Below, one piece after another: positions 1-8,790 of a stretch of 64,000 bases of DNA. Origin of the DNA: Limnochorda pilosa (GTDB lineage Bacteria > Bacillota > Limnochordia > Limnochordales > Limnochordaceae); contig NZ_AP014924.1 in the NCBI RefSeq assembly GCF_001544015.1, positions 3,472,001 to 3,536,000 on the forward strand. The letters are read 5' to 3'. Position numbers and translations under genes: made by a program. Each line of letters starts with the position of its first letter. Position 1 is the first letter of the stretch. The notes below the pieces were generated by a model. That model saw nothing but the letters and a program-made list of their open reading frames with translations, was not told where the DNA came from and ran no database searches.

Positions 1-2408
1 CGGAAGACCGTCTTGCCCTCCTCCGCGTCCACCACCACCGTGTCGCCTTCCTCGAAGGCACCTCGCAGCATCTCGTCCGACAGCGGGTTCTCCACCAGCC
101 GCTGAATGGCCCGCCGCAGCGGCCGGGCGCCGAAGTCGGGGTCGTACCCTTCCCGGCTCAGGAGGTCCTTGGCCGCCTGGGTGTACTCCACCTGGACGCC
201 CCGCTCCTGAAGCTCCTTCGACACCTCCCGCAGCATGATGTCCACGATGCTGTGGAGCTGCTCCTCGGTCAGCGCATGGAAGACGATCACCTCGTCGATC
301 CGGTTCAGGAACTCGGGCCGGAAGGTGCGCCGCAGCTCATCCATGACCTTCTTGCGCATCTCCTCGTAGCTCTGGCGCTCATCCTTCTGCACCGTGAACC
401 CGATGCCCGTACTCCGCTGGATCTCGTGGGCGCCCACGTTGGAGGTCATGATCACCACGGTGTTGCGGAAGTCGACGGTCCGGCCCTTGGCGTCGGTCAG
501 GCGCCCGTCCTCCAGCACCTGCAGCAGGATGTTGAAGACCTCGGGGTGCGCCTTTTCGATCTCGTCCAGGAGGATGACCGAGTAGGGACGCCGGCGCACC
601 CGTTCGGTGAGCTGGCCGCCCTCCTCGTATCCCACGTAGCCGGGCGGTGCACCCACCAGCCGGGAGACGGTGTGCCGCTCCATGTACTCCGACATGTCGA
701 TGCGGATCATGGCGTCCTCGTCGCCGAAGAGCGCCTCGGCCAGGGCCCGGGCGAGCTCGGTCTTGCCCACGCCGGTGGGGCCCAGGAAGATGAAGGAGCC
801 GATGGGACGCTTCGGGTCCTTGAGCCCGGCCCGAGCCCGGCGGATCGCCCGCGCGACGGCCCCGATGGCCTCGTCCTGCCCCACCAGCCGATGGTGGAGG
901 ATCTCCTCCAGCTGGAGGAGGCGCTCGGTCTCGGCCTGCTGGAGCTTGCTCACCGGCACGCCCGTCCAGCTGGAGACCACCTGGGCGATGTCCTCCTCGT
1001 CCACGGTCCCCTCGGTGCGGGAGCGGTCGTTCTTCCACTGGCTGCGTCTCCGCTCCAGCTCCTCCCGCATCTTCTGCTCCTTGTCCCGCAGGGATGCGGC
1101 CTTCTCGAACTCTTCGTTCTTGATGGCCGCCTCCTTCTCCACCCGGGTCTCCTCGATCTCCTCCTCGAGCTGCTTCAGCTCAGGAGGCTGGACCAGCCCC
1201 TGGAGTCGCACCTTGGAGGCCGCCTCGTCCACCAGGTCGATGGCCTTGTCGGGCAGAAAGCGGTCGGTGACGTAGCGGTCCGAGAGACGGGCGGCCGACC
1301 GGAGGGCGCCATCGGTGATCTTCACCCGGTGGTGGGCCTCGTACCGGTCGCGCAAGCCCTCCAGGATGGCGATGGTCTCGTCGACGCTGGGCTCGTCGAC
1401 CATCACGGGCTGGAAGCGCCGCTCCAGGGCCGGGTCCTTCTCCACGTGCTTCCGGTACTCGTCCAGGGTGGTGGCGCCGATGGCCTGGAGCTCGCCCCGG
1501 GCCAGCGCGGGCTTGAGGATGTTGGACGCGTCGATGGCGCCCTCGGCCGCGCCGGCCCCGATGATGGTGTGCATCTCGTCGATGAAGAGGACCACGTCGC
1601 CCGAGGTGCGGATCTCGTCCATCACCTTCTTCAGGCGCTCCTCGAACTCGCCGCGGAACTTGGAGCCGGCCACCAGGGCCCCCAGGTCCAGGGTGACCAC
1701 CCGCTTGTTCAGGAGGGTCTCGGGCACGTCCCCGTTCACGATCATCTGGGCCAGACCCTCGGCGATGGCCGTCTTGCCCACCCCGGGCTCGCCGATGAGG
1801 ACGGGGTTGTTCTTGGTCCGGCGGGAGAGCACCTGGATGACCCGCTGGATCTCCTTCTCGCGCCCGATCACGGGGTCGAGCTTCCCCTCGCGCGCGAGCT
1901 CCGTCAGGTCCCGGCCGTACTGGTCGAGGGTGGGCGTCTTGCGGGAACGGGCCGACTTGGCCTGGCCGCCACCGCTGCCCCCGAGCAGCTCCACCACCTG
2001 CTTCCGAACCCCGTCCAGGTCCGCCCCCATGTTCCGCAGCACCTGGGCGGCGACGCCCTCACCCTCCCGGATGAGCCCCAGGAGGATGTGCTCGGTTCCG
2101 ATGTACGTGTGGCCCAACTGGCGGGCCTCGTCGAAGGCCAGCTCCAGCACCCGCTTCGCCCTTGGGGTGAACCCGATCTGCCCCGTGGGCGGGTTCTCGC
2201 CGCGGCCGATCACCTTCTCGACCTCGGCCCGGACCCCGTTCAGGCTGATGCCCATCTGTTGCAACGCCCGGGCCGCCACGCCCTCGCCCTCGGCCACCAA
2301 CCCCAGGAGGATGTGCTCGGTCCCGACCACGTTGTGGCCCAGCCGGCGGGCCTCCTCCTGCGAGAGCACCACGACCTTCTGCGCCCGCTCGGTGAAGCGT
2401 CCAAACAT
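1..2408 (-). CDS. clpC: ATP-dependent Clp protease ATPase subunit ClpC (3' end outside window)
   Basis: HSP100 unfoldase that feeds proteins to ClpP. The visible 802 residues show two N-terminal Clp repeats (about 1-145), a first AAA+ domain with Walker A GEPGVGKT near 206-213, a UVR-like coiled segment near 420-455 that in this family binds adaptors, and a second AAA+ domain with GPTGVGKT and the ClpC/ClpB C-terminal region. Only the last few residues lie beyond base 1. The ATG at 2408 is preceded by AAGGAAGG at good spacing. It is the last gene of ctsR-mcsA-mcsB-clpC, 36 bp after mcsB, so it is probably under CtsR control. The middle UVR segment and the company of McsA/McsB separate it from ClpB. 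Confidence 0.96.
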   Translation of the reverse strand, partial: MFGRFTERAQKVVVLSQEEARRLGHNVVGTEHILLGLVAEGEGVAARALQQMGISLNGVRAEVEKVIGRGENPPTGQIGFTPRAKRVLELAFDEARQLGHTYIGTEHILLGLIREGEGVAAQVLRNMGADLDGVRKQVVELLGGSGGGQAKSARSRKTPTLDQYGRDLTELAREGKLDPVIGREKEIQRVIQVLSRRTKNNPVLIGEPGVGKTAIAEGLAQMIVNGDVPETLLNKRVVTLDLGALVAGSKFRGEFEERLKKVMDEIRTSGDVVLFIDEMHTIIGAGAAEGAIDASNILKPALARGELQAIGATTLDEYRKHVEKDPALERRFQPVMVDEPSVDETIAILEGLRDRYEAHHRVKITDGALRSAARLSDRYVTDRFLPDKAIDLVDEAASKVRLQGLVQPPELKQLEEEIEETRVEKEAAIKNEEFEKAASLRDKEQKMREELERRRSQWKNDRSRTEGTVDEEDIAQVVSSWTGVPVSKLQQAETERLLQLEEILHHRLVGQDEAIGAVARAIRRARAGLKDPKRPIGSFIFLGPTGVGKTELARALAEALFGDEDAMIRIDMSEYMERHTVSRLVGAPPGYVGYEEGGQLTERVRRRPYSVILLDEIEKAHPEVFNILLQVLEDGRLTDAKGRTVDFRNTVVIMTSNVGAHEIQRSTGIGFTVQKDERQSYEEMRKKVMDELRRTFRPEFLNRIDEVIVFHALTEEQLHSIVDIMLREVSKELQERGVQVEYTQAAKDLLSREGYDPDFGARPLRRAIQRLVENPLSDEMLRGAFEEGDTVVVDAEEGKTVF

Positions 2409-2444
2409 TTGGCAGCACCTTCCTTCGTACGCTCTACCTCTATT

Positions 2445-3527
2445 CTAACGCTGAACCCTGAACCGTTCGCGGATCAATGTCGCCCGCTGCACGTCGCGCT
2501 CCGGGGGCGCCAGCTCCCGGCCCACCAGGCGTTGCAGGTGAGCCGGGCGGATCCGCACCACCAGCTCCTGCAGGATGGTCGCGGGGATGCCGCTGATCAA
2601 GCCCAGGTCGATCCCCAGCCGCACGTCCGACAGGAGCCGAAGCGCCTCCTTCGTCGAGAGGGATCGGGCATGGGTCACGATCCCCAGCGATCGGTAGATA
2701 CCGTCCTCCAGCTCCACCCTACGGTGGCTCAACAGGTGCTCGCGGGCCTGGCGCTCCTGCTGGATGACCTGGCGACCCACGTTGGCCAGGTGGGTGGTGA
2801 TCTCCTCCTCTGATCGGCCCAGGCTCACCTGGTTCGAGAGCTGAAAGAGGTTGCCCGACGCTTCGCTCCCTTCGCCGTAGAGCCCCCGTACCGTGAGCCC
2901 CAGCTGGGCCACGGCACCCACCAGCTGCCGGACCTGCTCGGTGGCCGACAGGGCGGGCAGGTGGAGCATGAGCGACGCCCTCAGCCCTGTTCCCACGTTG
3001 GTGGGCCAGGCGGTGAGGTACCCCATCCGGTCCGAGAACGCGAACTGCAAGCGACCGTCCAGGGCGTCGTCGACCCGGTCCGCCAGGCGCCAGGCCTCCT
3101 CCGGCTGCATGCCCGGCAGGAGCACCTGGATGCGAAGGTGATCCTCCTCGTTCACCATGATGCTCACCCGCTCGTCGTCCCTCAAGGCCAGGGCATGGCC
3201 CGCCCCGCTCTTGCCGTGCTGCGGGCTGATCAGGTGCCGTTCCACCAGCAGCTCCTTGACCAGGGGGCTCAGCTCGTCCATGGAGTAGAATCCCAACGAG
3301 CCCGCCCCGCGGTCCGGGGCACCCGCCTGGCTGGAGAGGGGCTCCACCGCGCGGCGCACCTGGGCGACCACACCCAGCATCTGCTCCTGGGTGGCGACGC
3401 CAGGGAATGGGATCCCTTCCAGGTTGCGCGCCAGGCGCACCCGGGTCCCCACCACGATGTCGTTCGCTGGAGCCTCACCGGCCATCCACTGTGCGACGGG
3501 GTGGTTCAGCACCTCGTCCAGCGACAC
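2445..3527 (-). CDS. mcsB: Protein arginine kinase McsB
   Basis: Phosphagen-kinase-fold enzyme that phosphorylates arginines, marking proteins for ClpCP and inactivating CtsR. 360 aa, the usual length. Visible family features are the N-terminal WMxGE segment, the RVRLARNL nucleotide-binding motif near 30-40, NEEDHLRI near 125, and [13 protein letters not shown] near 170. The GTG at 3527 was chosen because it matches the normal McsB N-terminus and follows a GGGAGGAAGGGGG tract. An open frame continues upstream but overlaps mcsA and has no family resemblance. It sits 34 bp after mcsA and 36 bp before clpC in the same transcript. Confidence 0.95.
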   Translation of the reverse strand: MSLDEVLNHPVAQWMAGEAPANDIVVGTRVRLARNLEGIPFPGVATQEQMLGVVAQVRRAVEPLSSQAGAPDRGAGSLGFYSMDELSPLVKELLVERHLISPQHGKSGAGHALALRDDERVSIMVNEEDHLRIQVLLPGMQPEEAWRLADRVDDALDGRLQFAFSDRMGYLTAWPTNVGTGLRASLMLHLPALSATEQVRQLVGAVAQLGLTVRGLYGEGSEASGNLFQLSNQVSLGRSEEEITTHLANVGRQVIQQERQAREHLLSHRRVELEDGIYRSLGIVTHARSLSTKEALRLLSDVRLGIDLGLISGIPATILQELVVRIRPAHLQRLVGRELAPPERDVQRATLIRERFRVQR

Positions 3528-3561
3528 GACCCCCACCCCCTTCCTCCCGATCCGCGGGCCA

Positions 3562-4089
3562 TCAGGAGCGCCCCAGGCGAGCTTCGAGGGCATGAATCCG
3601 GTCCCGGAGGGCGGCCGCTTCCTCGTACGCTTCCCGCCCGACGGCGGCCGCCAGCTGCTCCCGCAGCTTTTCGAGCTCCCGGCGCAGCACCACCGTCTGG
3701 TTCCCCCGGCTGGGAACCTTTCCGGTGTGGGTCGTGGCGCCGTGGATCCGGCGCAGGACGGGCTGGAGCTGGCGCTCGAACTGCTGGTAGCAGTGACCGC
3801 ACCCCAGTTGCCCCAGGCGCCGGAAGTCATCCAGGCTCAGCCCGCAGCTCTCGCACCGCACCCCCCGCTCGACCGCACCCGGAAGGCCGCCCGGCACCCC
3901 GGCGCCAAAGAGGGTCTCGGGGTCGAAGAGCCCCTTCAGGAAGGACTGCAACCCGAAGGGCCCCATCCCCTGCGCCTGGCTGCGCTTCTGGGCGCAGCTC
4001 TCGCAGAGGTGGGCCTCGCTCTTTTCCCCGTTGACGACGTGGGTGATGTGCACCGTCGCCTCGCGCTCGTGGCAATCCTCGCACAGCAC
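3562..4089 (-). CDS. mcsA: McsA zinc-binding activator of McsB
   Basis: 175 aa. Four zinc-type Cys pairs are visible: CEDC at residues 3-6, CESC near 29, CESC near 78 and CGHC near 97. The C-terminal 45 residues form a UVR motif (LRRELEKLREQLAAAV followed by YEEAAALRD), the arrangement expected of McsA, which activates McsB and aids CtsR release. The start is GTG at 4089, with GGGAGAGG about 6 nt upstream. A longer frame exists but has poor composition. It lies between ctsR (43 bp) and mcsB (34 bp). Confidence 0.93.
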   Translation of the reverse strand: MLCEDCHEREATVHITHVVNGEKSEAHLCESCAQKRSQAQGMGPFGLQSFLKGLFDPETLFGAGVPGGLPGAVERGVRCESCGLSLDDFRRLGQLGCGHCYQQFERQLQPVLRRIHGATTHTGKVPSRGNQTVVLRRELEKLREQLAAAVGREAYEEAAALRDRIHALEARLGRS

Positions 4090-4132
4090 CGGATCCCTCT
4101 CCCTTCATCCCGGGTGCCCGCCTCCTGGGGCG

Positions 4133-4612
4133 CTAGTTCAACACCACCATCAGCAGCGAGCGCAGCACCTGGGCGCGCACCCGGTCGGCCAGACCTGGGC
4201 CGAGTCCCTCGGTGGCTGCTTCGAGCGCGGCCCGGACCAGCCCGCCTTCCCGGCGGCCGATCCATCCCCGTGCTTCCAGCGCTCGGAGCAGCGTTTCCGC
4301 CGTGGTACGGTCCAGCTCGGATCCGATGCTCGCCCAGGGTTCACCGCTCGAGGGGCACCCGGAGGCGGCACGCGGGGTAGCCTCCCACGGCGCCAGCCAC
4401 GTGATGCGAATGTACCCGCCCCCACCCCGCCGGCTCTCGACCCGGTAGCCATGGTCCGGCGTGAACCGGGTCTCGAGCACGTAGTTGATCTGGGAGGGCA
4501 CGCAGGCGAAGAGGCGGGCCACTTCCCGCCGCTGGATCTCGATGACGCCGCCTGACGCGGCCGCGAGCATCCGCTTCAGGTGTGCCTCGATCTGTTCAGC
4601 CAGCGTTGCCAT
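4133..4612 (-). CDS. ctsR: Transcriptional repressor CtsR
   Basis: 159 aa, typical of CtsR, the class III heat-shock repressor of clp genes in Gram-positive bacteria. The N-terminal half holds the winged HTH (EIQRREVARLFACVPSQINY) and the glycine-rich wing RGGGGYIRI at about residues 62-70, which works as the thermosensing element in the family. The ATG at 4612 follows the operator and promoter described below, so the gene represses itself. First gene of ctsR-mcsA-mcsB-clpC. Confidence 0.95.
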   Translation of the reverse strand: MATLAEQIEAHLKRMLAAASGGVIEIQRREVARLFACVPSQINYVLETRFTPDHGYRVESRRGGGGYIRITWLAPWEATPRAASGCPSSGEPWASIGSELDRTTAETLLRALEARGWIGRREGGLVRAALEAATEGLGPGLADRVRAQVLRSLLMVVLN

Positions 4613-4625
4613 CTCCGACCCCCGA

Positions 4626-4642
4626 ACTGACCTTTCCTGACC
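4626..4642 (-). promoter_or_regulatory. CtsR operator
   Basis: On the minus strand the sequence is GGTCAGG AAA GGTCAGT: two direct heptads separated by 3 nt, the known CtsR-box architecture (RGTCAAA NAN RGTCAAA). It lies between the -10 box and the ctsR start, so a bound repressor would block the start of transcription. Confidence 0.85.
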
Positions 4643-4652
4643 TTCCTTGCCT

Positions 4653-4679
4653 ATTATAGCACACGGTCCCCCGGATCAA
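4653..4679 (-). promoter_or_regulatory. Promoter of the ctsR operon
   Basis: Minus-strand -35 TTGATC (4679-4674) and perfect -10 TATAAT (4658-4653), spacer 15 bp (16 if CTTGAT is used). The CtsR operator begins about 10 nt downstream. The short spacer is the only weak point. Confidence 0.75.
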
Positions 4680-4692
4680 GACCCCCCGGAGC

Positions 4693-4718
4693 AAAAAGCC
4701 CGGGCGGTCGCCCGGGCT
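4693..4718 (-). terminator. Rho-independent terminator of the ferredoxin-NADP reductase gene
   Basis: Minus-strand hairpin AGCCCGGGC - GACC - GCCCGGGCT (9 bp perfect stem, 4718-4697) running into TTTTT (4697-4693). It lies 20 bp after the stop at 4739. Confidence 0.9.
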
Positions 4719-4738
4719 GGAGGCGCGAAGCCCCTCCC

Positions 4739-5773
4739 TCAGTGCTTGCGGCTGGTGGAGTGCCCCGCGAAGAGGCGCGCCTTGGGGTCGATGAAGGTCT
4801 TGGCGTGGTTCACCGCGGTGGCGGCCTCGCCGAAGCCGGTGGCGATGAGCTTGAGCTTGCCTGGGTAGGAGGCCAGGTCGCCGGCGGCGTAGATGCCCGG
4901 AACCGAGGTGGCCATGCGGGTATCCACCACGATCCCGTTCTCGTCCATGGCCAGCCCCCAGTCCCGGATCGGCCCCAGGTCCATGTCGAAGCCGATGCTC
5001 ACCACGACCCTGTTCACGTCCAGCCGCCCCTCCTCCCCGGTCTGATTCTGGAAGACGGTAGCTCCTTCGACCTGGTCCACCCCGTGCAGCGCCCGCAGCT
5101 CGTAGGGGGTGAGCACCCGCACCCGGGACTCCTTCAGCTTCCTCACGCTCGTCTCGTGCGCACGGAAACCCGGTCGCCGGTGGATCAGCACGACCCCATC
5201 GGCCACGGGCTCCAGCATCAGCGCCCAGTCGACAGCCGAGTCGCCCCCGCCCACCACCAGCACCCGGCTCCCCCGGTAGGGCTCCAGCGACGGCACGTGA
5301 TAGGCGAGCCCCCGTCCCTCCAGCTCCGCCGCCCCGGGTACGTGGAGCCGGCGGGGGGTCATGGCCCCCACGCCGGCCGCGACGACCAGCGCCCGAGAGA
5401 AGTGGGTGCCCCGGGTGGTCGTGAGACGAAAGACGCCGTCGGATCCCCGGTCGACCTGCAGCACCTGCTCGCCCAGGCAGACGGTGGGGTTCCGCTGCAG
5501 GGCCTGCTGGACCAGGCGGTGGGCCAGCTCCTTGGCCAGGACCTCCGGAAACCCGCCCACGTCGTAGATGGTCTTCTCAGGATAGAGCGCTGCCAGCTGG
5601 CCCCCGAGCTGGTCGAGGCTGTCGATGACCTTGCACGAAGCGTCGCGCTCGCCCGCGTAGTAGGCGGCGAAGAGCCCGGTCGGCCCGCCGCCGATGATGG
5701 TGATGTCGTAGACGGTTTCGTCCGCCGCCCGGCCGTTGCCCGCAAGCAAGCCGTCGTCGATCACGCGTTCCAC
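4739..5773 (-). CDS. Ferredoxin-NADP reductase, YumC/TrxR-like type
   Basis: 344 aa FAD/NADP flavoprotein of the thioredoxin-reductase fold. Visible are an N-terminal FAD site DITIIGGGPTGLF (about 23-35), a NADP site VLVVGGGDSA (about 171-180), and the C-terminal FAD-contact motif GIYAAGDLASYPGK. There is no redox CxxC, which separates it from TrxB and fits YumC-type ferredoxin-NADP reductases. GTG at 5773 has GGGGTGA upstream; a second GTG at 5764 is possible. It is monocistronic between its promoter (5857-5885) and terminator (4693-4718). It would link the abundant ferredoxin enzymes of this window to NADPH. Confidence 0.88.
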   Translation of the reverse strand: MERVIDDGLLAGNGRAADETVYDITIIGGGPTGLFAAYYAGERDASCKVIDSLDQLGGQLAALYPEKTIYDVGGFPEVLAKELAHRLVQQALQRNPTVCLGEQVLQVDRGSDGVFRLTTTRGTHFSRALVVAAGVGAMTPRRLHVPGAAELEGRGLAYHVPSLEPYRGSRVLVVGGGDSAVDWALMLEPVADGVVLIHRRPGFRAHETSVRKLKESRVRVLTPYELRALHGVDQVEGATVFQNQTGEEGRLDVNRVVVSIGFDMDLGPIRDWGLAMDENGIVVDTRMATSVPGIYAAGDLASYPGKLKLIATGFGEAATAVNHAKTFIDPKARLFAGHSTSRKH

Positions 5774-5856
5774 CCGCCGTCACCCCGCCCGAAACCGAGT
5801 GGCTCCAGCCCAGCGGGCTGCCGGCCCGCACGGGCAGCGCCCGCACACACCTTCTA

Positions 5857-5885
5857 ATTATAACAGACTCGATTCTCGCGACCAA
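5857..5885 (-). promoter_or_regulatory. Promoter of the ferredoxin-NADP reductase gene
   Basis: Minus-strand TTGGTC (5885-5880), 17-bp spacer, TATAAT (5862-5857). It starts just after the tatC stop, so the reductase is transcribed independently of tatC. Confidence 0.75.
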
Positions 5886-5889
5886 CGGG

Positions 5890-6687
5890 TCAGGATTCGG
5901 TTTCGAGGGGCGGGCGGCGGCGACGCCAGGCGATCCTGGCCACCAGGTACCCCACCTCGTAGAGGACCAGCATGGGGAGTGCCAGGAGGACCTGCGAGAA
6001 CGGGTCGGTCCCGGGGGTGAGCAGCGCGGCGATGATGAAGACCAGGAGGATGGCGTACCGCCGGTTGTGGGAGAGGAAGCCGGGGCTCAGGAGCCCCACC
6101 CGCGCCACGAAGTAGACGAGCACCGGGAACTGGAAGAGCATCCCGAACGGGAGGGTGAGGTAGAGGACGAAGTTGACGAAGCTGCTCATGGAGATCATCG
6201 CTTCCAGCTCGGGGCTGGAGAAGCTCAGGAAGAACGCGAGCGCGCTGGGGAGGACCACCAGGAAGGCAAAGGCGCCGCCGGCAGCAAAGAGCAGGCTGGC
6301 CAGGGGCACCACCCAGTAGATCATGCGCGAGCCGCCGCGCGCCCGCTCGCGCACGAGCTGCCAGGCCTGCCAGAGCGCCACGGGGTAGGTTGCCACCACG
6401 CCCAGGCCCAGGGCGAGCTTGAACTGGGCCACCAGCGCCTCGGTGGGCGTCAGGAAGACCAGCGAGGTGAGGCGCGGCTGCACGGCCAGCAGGTCCTCGA
6501 AGAAGCGGCCACCCACGAAGAAGGCCGCCAGGGTCGTGGCGAGGAAGGTCGCGACCACCGTCAGCAGCCGCCGGCGTGCCCGGACCAGGAAGCCTTCCAG
6601 GCCCTCCCAGAGGCCCCTTACGTCGAGGCCGTCGTCCGGTGCCTCCGGCGCCCCGGCACCCGCGTCCGGCACGTCGGGCAACGCCAT
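5890..6687 (-). CDS. tatC: Sec-independent protein translocase TatC
   Basis: 265 aa integral membrane protein with six hydrophobic segments, as in TatC, the twin-arginine receptor. The family segments FLTPTEAL near 80, FQFPVLVYF near 200 and ALLTPGTDPFSQ near 235 are readable. Two starts compete. ATG 6705 overlaps the upstream stop (ATGA) but lacks a Shine-Dalgarno. ATG 6687 is preceded by AAGGAGGAGGAG at ideal spacing and was chosen. No TatA is adjacent. A likely substrate is the RR-containing beta-propeller at 56040-57239. Confidence 0.93.
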   Translation of the reverse strand: MALPDVPDAGAGAPEAPDDGLDVRGLWEGLEGFLVRARRRLLTVVATFLATTLAAFFVGGRFFEDLLAVQPRLTSLVFLTPTEALVAQFKLALGLGVVATYPVALWQAWQLVRERARGGSRMIYWVVPLASLLFAAGGAFAFLVVLPSALAFFLSFSSPELEAMISMSSFVNFVLYLTLPFGMLFQFPVLVYFVARVGLLSPGFLSHNRRYAILLVFIIAALLTPGTDPFSQVLLALPMLVLYEVGYLVARIAWRRRRPPLETES

Positions 6688-6701
6688 GCGCTCCTCCTCC
6701 T

Positions 6702-7886
6702 TCATGACCCGCCCGCGCCCGCCGTCAACTCGCCCACCGCGCCCAGCACCGTCTCCACTTCGGATTCGGTGTTGAAGAAGTGGACCGAAAGACGGACGGC
6801 CTCGGGACGGGGTACCCAGCGGCCGATCACCTGGTACCGCTCCGCCAGGAGTCGCGTCGCTTCGGGAGCCGAAAGCCCCCGCAGTCGGAAGGCGACCAGC
6901 CCCGCGGAACGCTCGGCTTCCATGGGGGTGATCACCTCCACGTCCCTTAAGGCGGCGAGCCCTTCCTTGAGTCGTCCGGTCAGGGCGGCGACCCGCTCCC
7001 AGATCGTACGCCGCCCCATGCCCTCCAGGATCTGGGTGGCCGTTCGCAAGCCTTCGAAGAGCGCAAGGCTGATGGTGGCCAGCTCGAACCGCCGGGCCGA
7101 GGCCTTCAGCCGGTAGGTCAGTGGACCGGCGGGGCTCTCCTCGTGCTCCACCGACGCCCAGGCGATCGAGGCCGGGGCCGCGACCGCCCACGCCCCCGGC
7201 GCGAAGTGGAGGAACCCGGTTCCCTCAGGCCCCATCAGCCACTTCTGTCCGGGGCCTGCGTAGAAGTCCGCGCCCAGCCCGTCCAAGGGCTCCGGGAGGC
7301 AACCGGCGGCCTGGGCTCCGTCCACCAGCAGCCGGCAACCGTGCGCTCGGGCCAATTCCGCCGCTGCTTCCACGGGCAGGCGCGCCCCCGTGGCGTAGGA
7401 GACGTGACTCATGCAGATGAGCCGCGTGCGGGTCGAAAGGCCCTCCCGTAGCTCGTCCGGGGTGAGCCGCACCCCGTCGCGCGGGCGGAGCACCCGCACC
7501 CGGACACCCAAGCGGTCCCGCAGGTAGCCGAAGGGGAGGAGGCCCGAGGCGTGCTCCAACTCGGATGTGACGACCTCGTCGCCGGGACGCCACACCATCC
7601 CGCCCACCACCGCGGCCATGCCGTGGCTGGTGTTCTGTGTGAAGGCGAGCTGGTCGGGCGTGGAGCCGAGGAAGCGCGCCAGATCGTTCCGCACCTGCTC
7701 CAGCCGGCGCCCGCTCTCCCGCAGGGCCTCCGCACTCCCCGGGCCCGCCTCGCTCAGGTAGCGCTCCGACTCCGCCTCGGCGCGCAGGGCCGGTTCCGGC
7801 ACCGGCCCGGACGTGCCCGTGTTCATGTAGATGCTCCGGCGGGTGACAGGCAGCAGATTTCGAACCTCTTCCACCCAGCCCTCCAT
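6702..7886 (-). CDS. Class V aminotransferase / cysteine desulfurase-like PLP enzyme
   Basis: 394 aa. Fold-type I PLP enzyme with FTQNTSHGMAAV near 83-94, LVDGAQAAG near 190 (the Asp that contacts PLP) and GQKWLMGPEGTGFL near 217-230, holding the Schiff-base Lys. It resembles the SufS/Csd and isopenicillin-epimerase branch, but no conserved catalytic Cys loop is obvious, so the substrate is open. ATG 7886 follows AGGGTGGGG. A longer frame to 8009 lacks family resemblance. It shares an operon with tatC (ATGA junction) and is divergent from the amidase gene. Confidence 0.85.
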   Translation of the reverse strand: MEGWVEEVRNLLPVTRRSIYMNTGTSGPVPEPALRAEAESERYLSEAGPGSAEALRESGRRLEQVRNDLARFLGSTPDQLAFTQNTSHGMAAVVGGMVWRPGDEVVTSELEHASGLLPFGYLRDRLGVRVRVLRPRDGVRLTPDELREGLSTRTRLICMSHVSYATGARLPVEAAAELARAHGCRLLVDGAQAAGCLPEPLDGLGADFYAGPGQKWLMGPEGTGFLHFAPGAWAVAAPASIAWASVEHEESPAGPLTYRLKASARRFELATISLALFEGLRTATQILEGMGRRTIWERVAALTGRLKEGLAALRDVEVITPMEAERSAGLVAFRLRGLSAPEATRLLAERYQVIGRWVPRPEAVRLSVHFFNTESEVETVLGAVGELTAGAGGS

Positions 7887-7962
7887 ACCCACCCCACCCT
7901 GAGCGGCCAGCCGCCGCCCCTGGGTTCTCAAGACCCCCACCGCACCGTATGAGGTACGGACG

Positions 7963-8790
7963 ATGCCACTCCGTGCCGGGAGGCGAAGGCCTGTGTCCCG
8001 CCGCCCCATCTGGGTGATCTCGGGTTGGACCCTCCTCGCCCTCTTGGGGCTCCTGCTGGCCGCAGGCGTGGCCTTGATCTACGCCGGCACCCTCCCCGGC
8101 CGGCCCGCCCCCCGCCCGGGCGATCGGGTGCTGGTGGATCCGGGACACGGCGGGATCGACTCAGGCTGCCACTGGGATCAGCTCTTCGAGAAGGACCTCA
8201 CCCTGCGCATGGCGGTCCTCGTCAAGAACCGGTTGGAGGAGGCGGGGGTGCCCGCCTTCCTCACCCGTTCCTCGGACCGCGACCTGGACCCTCTGGAACC
8301 CTCGATCCGCGGCCGCCACCAGCGGGACCTTCAGGCCCGGGCGGAGCTCGCCCGCCAGGTCCGGCCCGTGGCCATGGTCAGCCTCCACGTGAACGCCGGC
8401 ACCGGCGAGCGCCTCTCGGGAGCGATGGTCTTCTACCAGGCCCAGAGCCCCGAGAGCCGCCGCCTGGCCGCCCTGATCCTGGAAGAGCTGCGGAACGTGG
8501 TCCCCGGCAACCAAAATGGGATTCTGTCCGCGGACTTCTACCTCCTGCGGTCGGTGCCCCACCCCACCGTCCTGGTGGAGGCGGGTTTCCTCACCACCGC
8601 CCGGGATCGGGCGACGCTCACCTCGCCCGACGGCCAGGAGCGCATCGCCGAGGCGGTCGCAACCGGCATCCTGGCCTACCTGCGCGGCCAGGCGGCCCCG
8701 ATCCCAAGCGACCGGCCTTCCCTGGCCCCCGCCCTCGGCGGATTCGGCCGCGACCGCCTCGAACCGGACACGGACGGCTGCGGCTCCTAG
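7963..8790 (+). CDS. N-acetylmuramoyl-L-alanine amidase, CwlD-like
   Basis: 275 aa. An uncleaved signal/anchor helix (about 17-42) is followed by an Amidase_3 zinc domain: LVDPGHGGIDSG with the first zinc His, FEKDLTL with the Glu ligand, VSLHVNA with the second His, and PTVLVEAGFLT with the catalytic Glu. Size and single-domain layout match CwlD, which makes muramic-delta-lactam in the spore cortex, so it is weak evidence for sporulation. ATG 7963 has GAGG upstream; GTG 7994 after GGGAGGCGAAGG is an alternative start. The stop overlaps the convergent treT stop within the tetranucleotide CTAG. Confidence 0.86.
   Translation: MPLRAGRRRPVSRRPIWVISGWTLLALLGLLLAAGVALIYAGTLPGRPAPRPGDRVLVDPGHGGIDSGCHWDQLFEKDLTLRMAVLVKNRLEEAGVPAFLTRSSDRDLDPLEPSIRGRHQRDLQARAELARQVRPVAMVSLHVNAGTGERLSGAMVFYQAQSPESRRLAALILEELRNVVPGNQNGILSADFYLLRSVPHPTVLVEAGFLTTARDRATLTSPDGQERIAEAVATGILAYLRGQAAPIPSDRPSLAPALGGFGRDRLEPDTDGCGS

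Noticed and set aside
252-2813. 853-aa plus-strand frame opposite clpC and mcsB
   Set aside because: Leu/His/Gly-rich shadow of two certain genes with no motif; typical of GC-rich codon symmetry.
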